From positions 1 to 6,398 of the forward strand of contig JAJXZZ010000196.1 in NCBI GenBank assembly GCA_021779795.1: 6,398 nt of DNA. Reading direction: 5' to 3'. Below the pieces are notes generated by a model. The model made no database searches, had not been told where the DNA came from, and saw only the letters and a list, made by a program, of their open reading frames with translations. Source of the DNA: Acidobacteriota bacterium. Lineage in GTDB: Bacteria; Acidobacteriota; Vicinamibacteria; Vicinamibacterales; Fen-181. Both the position numbers and the translations under genes were made by a program. Of the stretch, positions 5,851 through 6,398 are shown piece by piece; position 1 is the first letter of the stretch, and each line of letters starts with the position of its first letter.

Positions 5851-5881
5851 GAGCCGGAAGCCGGCTTCGGGCTACCGGCTC
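5851..5881. terminator. Candidate bidirectional terminator hairpin between convergent genes
   Basis: GAGCCGG (5851-5857) pairs with CCGGCTC (5875-5881). An A-A mismatch (5858/5874) is followed by four more pairs, AGCC (5859-5862) with GGCT (5870-5873), closing a 7-nt loop. That is 11 base pairs in 31 nt, and it spans the stop codon of the leftward DinB-like gene (5872-5874). The place between two converging genes suits a shared terminator. Neither strand has a U-tract after the stem, so classic intrinsic termination is not supported. The inner 12-bp palindrome GAAGCCGGCTTC (5857-5868) offers a competing fold. Confidence 0.4.
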
Positions 5882-6390
5882 GTCGTCAGTCCCGGCATCT
5901 GCCCGAGGTGGTGCCTGAGGTGCCCGATGTAGTCGCGGACGATGTGCGCGAGCGTCGCCGGATCGTCGCCCTCCGGCGGATGCCACCCGATCTCCCGCAG
6001 GTTGTGGGCGGCGCGCGGCCGCAACAGCGTGTCGTCCGTCATCGACTCGACGAGGAAGGCCAGGTGCCGGTTGAACGACGCCCAGAGCGCCACCAGGTTG
6101 TCCCACGGCGCGTCGGCGTAGCGCTGCACCGACACCCAGAGTTCCTGGTCGTAGCCCGGGAAGCGCAGGGCTTCCTCCACCTGTCCGAGGACGAAGCGGC
6201 GGTGGTTGTTCGACGCCGAGTCGATCAGGTGCCCGAGGATCTCGCGCGGCGACCACTTGTCGGGAGCCGGGTGCCGCCGGCTGGCCTCCTCGCCGATCGC
6301 CCGCAGCGCCGCCTCCGCGCCGTCTACGGCCGCGCGCAGGTCGGCCGCGCACCGCGCAGCCACGGTCCGCTCGTCGCGCGTTTCACTCAT
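5872..6390 (-). CDS. DinB-like (DinB/YfiT superfamily) four-helix-bundle protein
   Basis: This 172-residue, mainly helical protein has the DinB_2-type pattern. The first helix is followed by PDKWSPREILGHLIDSASNNH (43-63, with metal-ligand candidate H54), and the last helix has HIVRDYIGHLRHHLGQ (149-164, with H157 and H161). These three histidines match the metal triad of the family. WSPREILGHLIDS is especially typical. Members include divalent-metal-dependent thiol S-transferases (bacillithiol, mycothiol) and many proteins of unknown role induced by stress; which applies here cannot be told from sequence. The ATG at 6390 gives the normal length; only 8 bases upstream are visible and show no Shine-Dalgarno. 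It converges on the MBL-fold gene across a 108-bp gap and is not coupled to it. A link to DNA-damage response would be inference from the family name only. Confidence 0.85.
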   Translation of the reverse strand: MSETRDERTVAARCAADLRAAVDGAEAALRAIGEEASRRHPAPDKWSPREILGHLIDSASNNHRRFVLGQVEEALRFPGYDQELWVSVQRYADAPWDNLVALWASFNRHLAFLVESMTDDTLLRPRAAHNLREIGWHPPEGDDPATLAHIVRDYIGHLRHHLGQMPGLTTSR

Positions 6391-6398
6391 CGGCTGGT

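Overview
This is a high-GC (about 70% by eye) bacterial chromosome window with five genes: two whole and one partial in a leftward block, two rightward, and one more leftward at the right end. The gene set fits a Gram-negative or other diderm bacterium: an AsmA/TamB-like membrane protein and a secreted clan GH-D glycosidase are present. The heptanucleotide repeats between genes recall those I associate with high-GC Acidobacteriota, but this is memory-based and weak. No rRNA, tRNA, transposase, integrase or CRISPR array was seen.

Left part (1-2542, minus strand). A three-gene transcription unit starts at an extended -10 promoter near 2574-2582. It reads biotin carboxylase (2542 to 1022), then a biotinyl carrier protein (999 to 478), then an AsmA/TamB-like inner-membrane protein that leaves the window at base 1. 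The first two genes are the biotin-carboxylating half of an acyl-CoA carboxylase. No carboxyltransferase lies upstream, because the neighbour there is divergent. The third gene overlaps the carrier gene by a GTGA, so it is probably translationally coupled, although it has no obvious link to carboxylation.

Middle (2543-4855). A 168-bp divergent spacer is followed by a secreted alpha-galactosidase-like hydrolase (clan GH-D, GH36-like) of 714 residues. It has a signal peptide, a TIM barrel with a recognisable catalytic pair, and two C-terminal beta domains.

Spacer 4856-5160. These 305 bp carry no gene. They hold about 20 in-register 7-bp tandem repeats (8 perfect GTACGAA copies, then a decaying tail) inside an 11-bp inverted repeat, and a 14-bp CG-rich palindrome just before the next gene. 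This is the most unusual structure in the window.

Right part (5161-6390). A compact MBL-fold metallohydrolase (plus strand) faces a DinB-like protein (minus strand). The roughly 108-bp convergent gap holds a 13-bp direct repeat, GGGC motifs spaced by seven and a strong hairpin across the DinB-like stop codon. These genes show no clear functional link to each other or to the glycosidase. I see no new multi-gene defence or biosynthetic system; the candidates for novelty are the repeat array with its flanks and the carboxylase/AsmA-like gene coupling.
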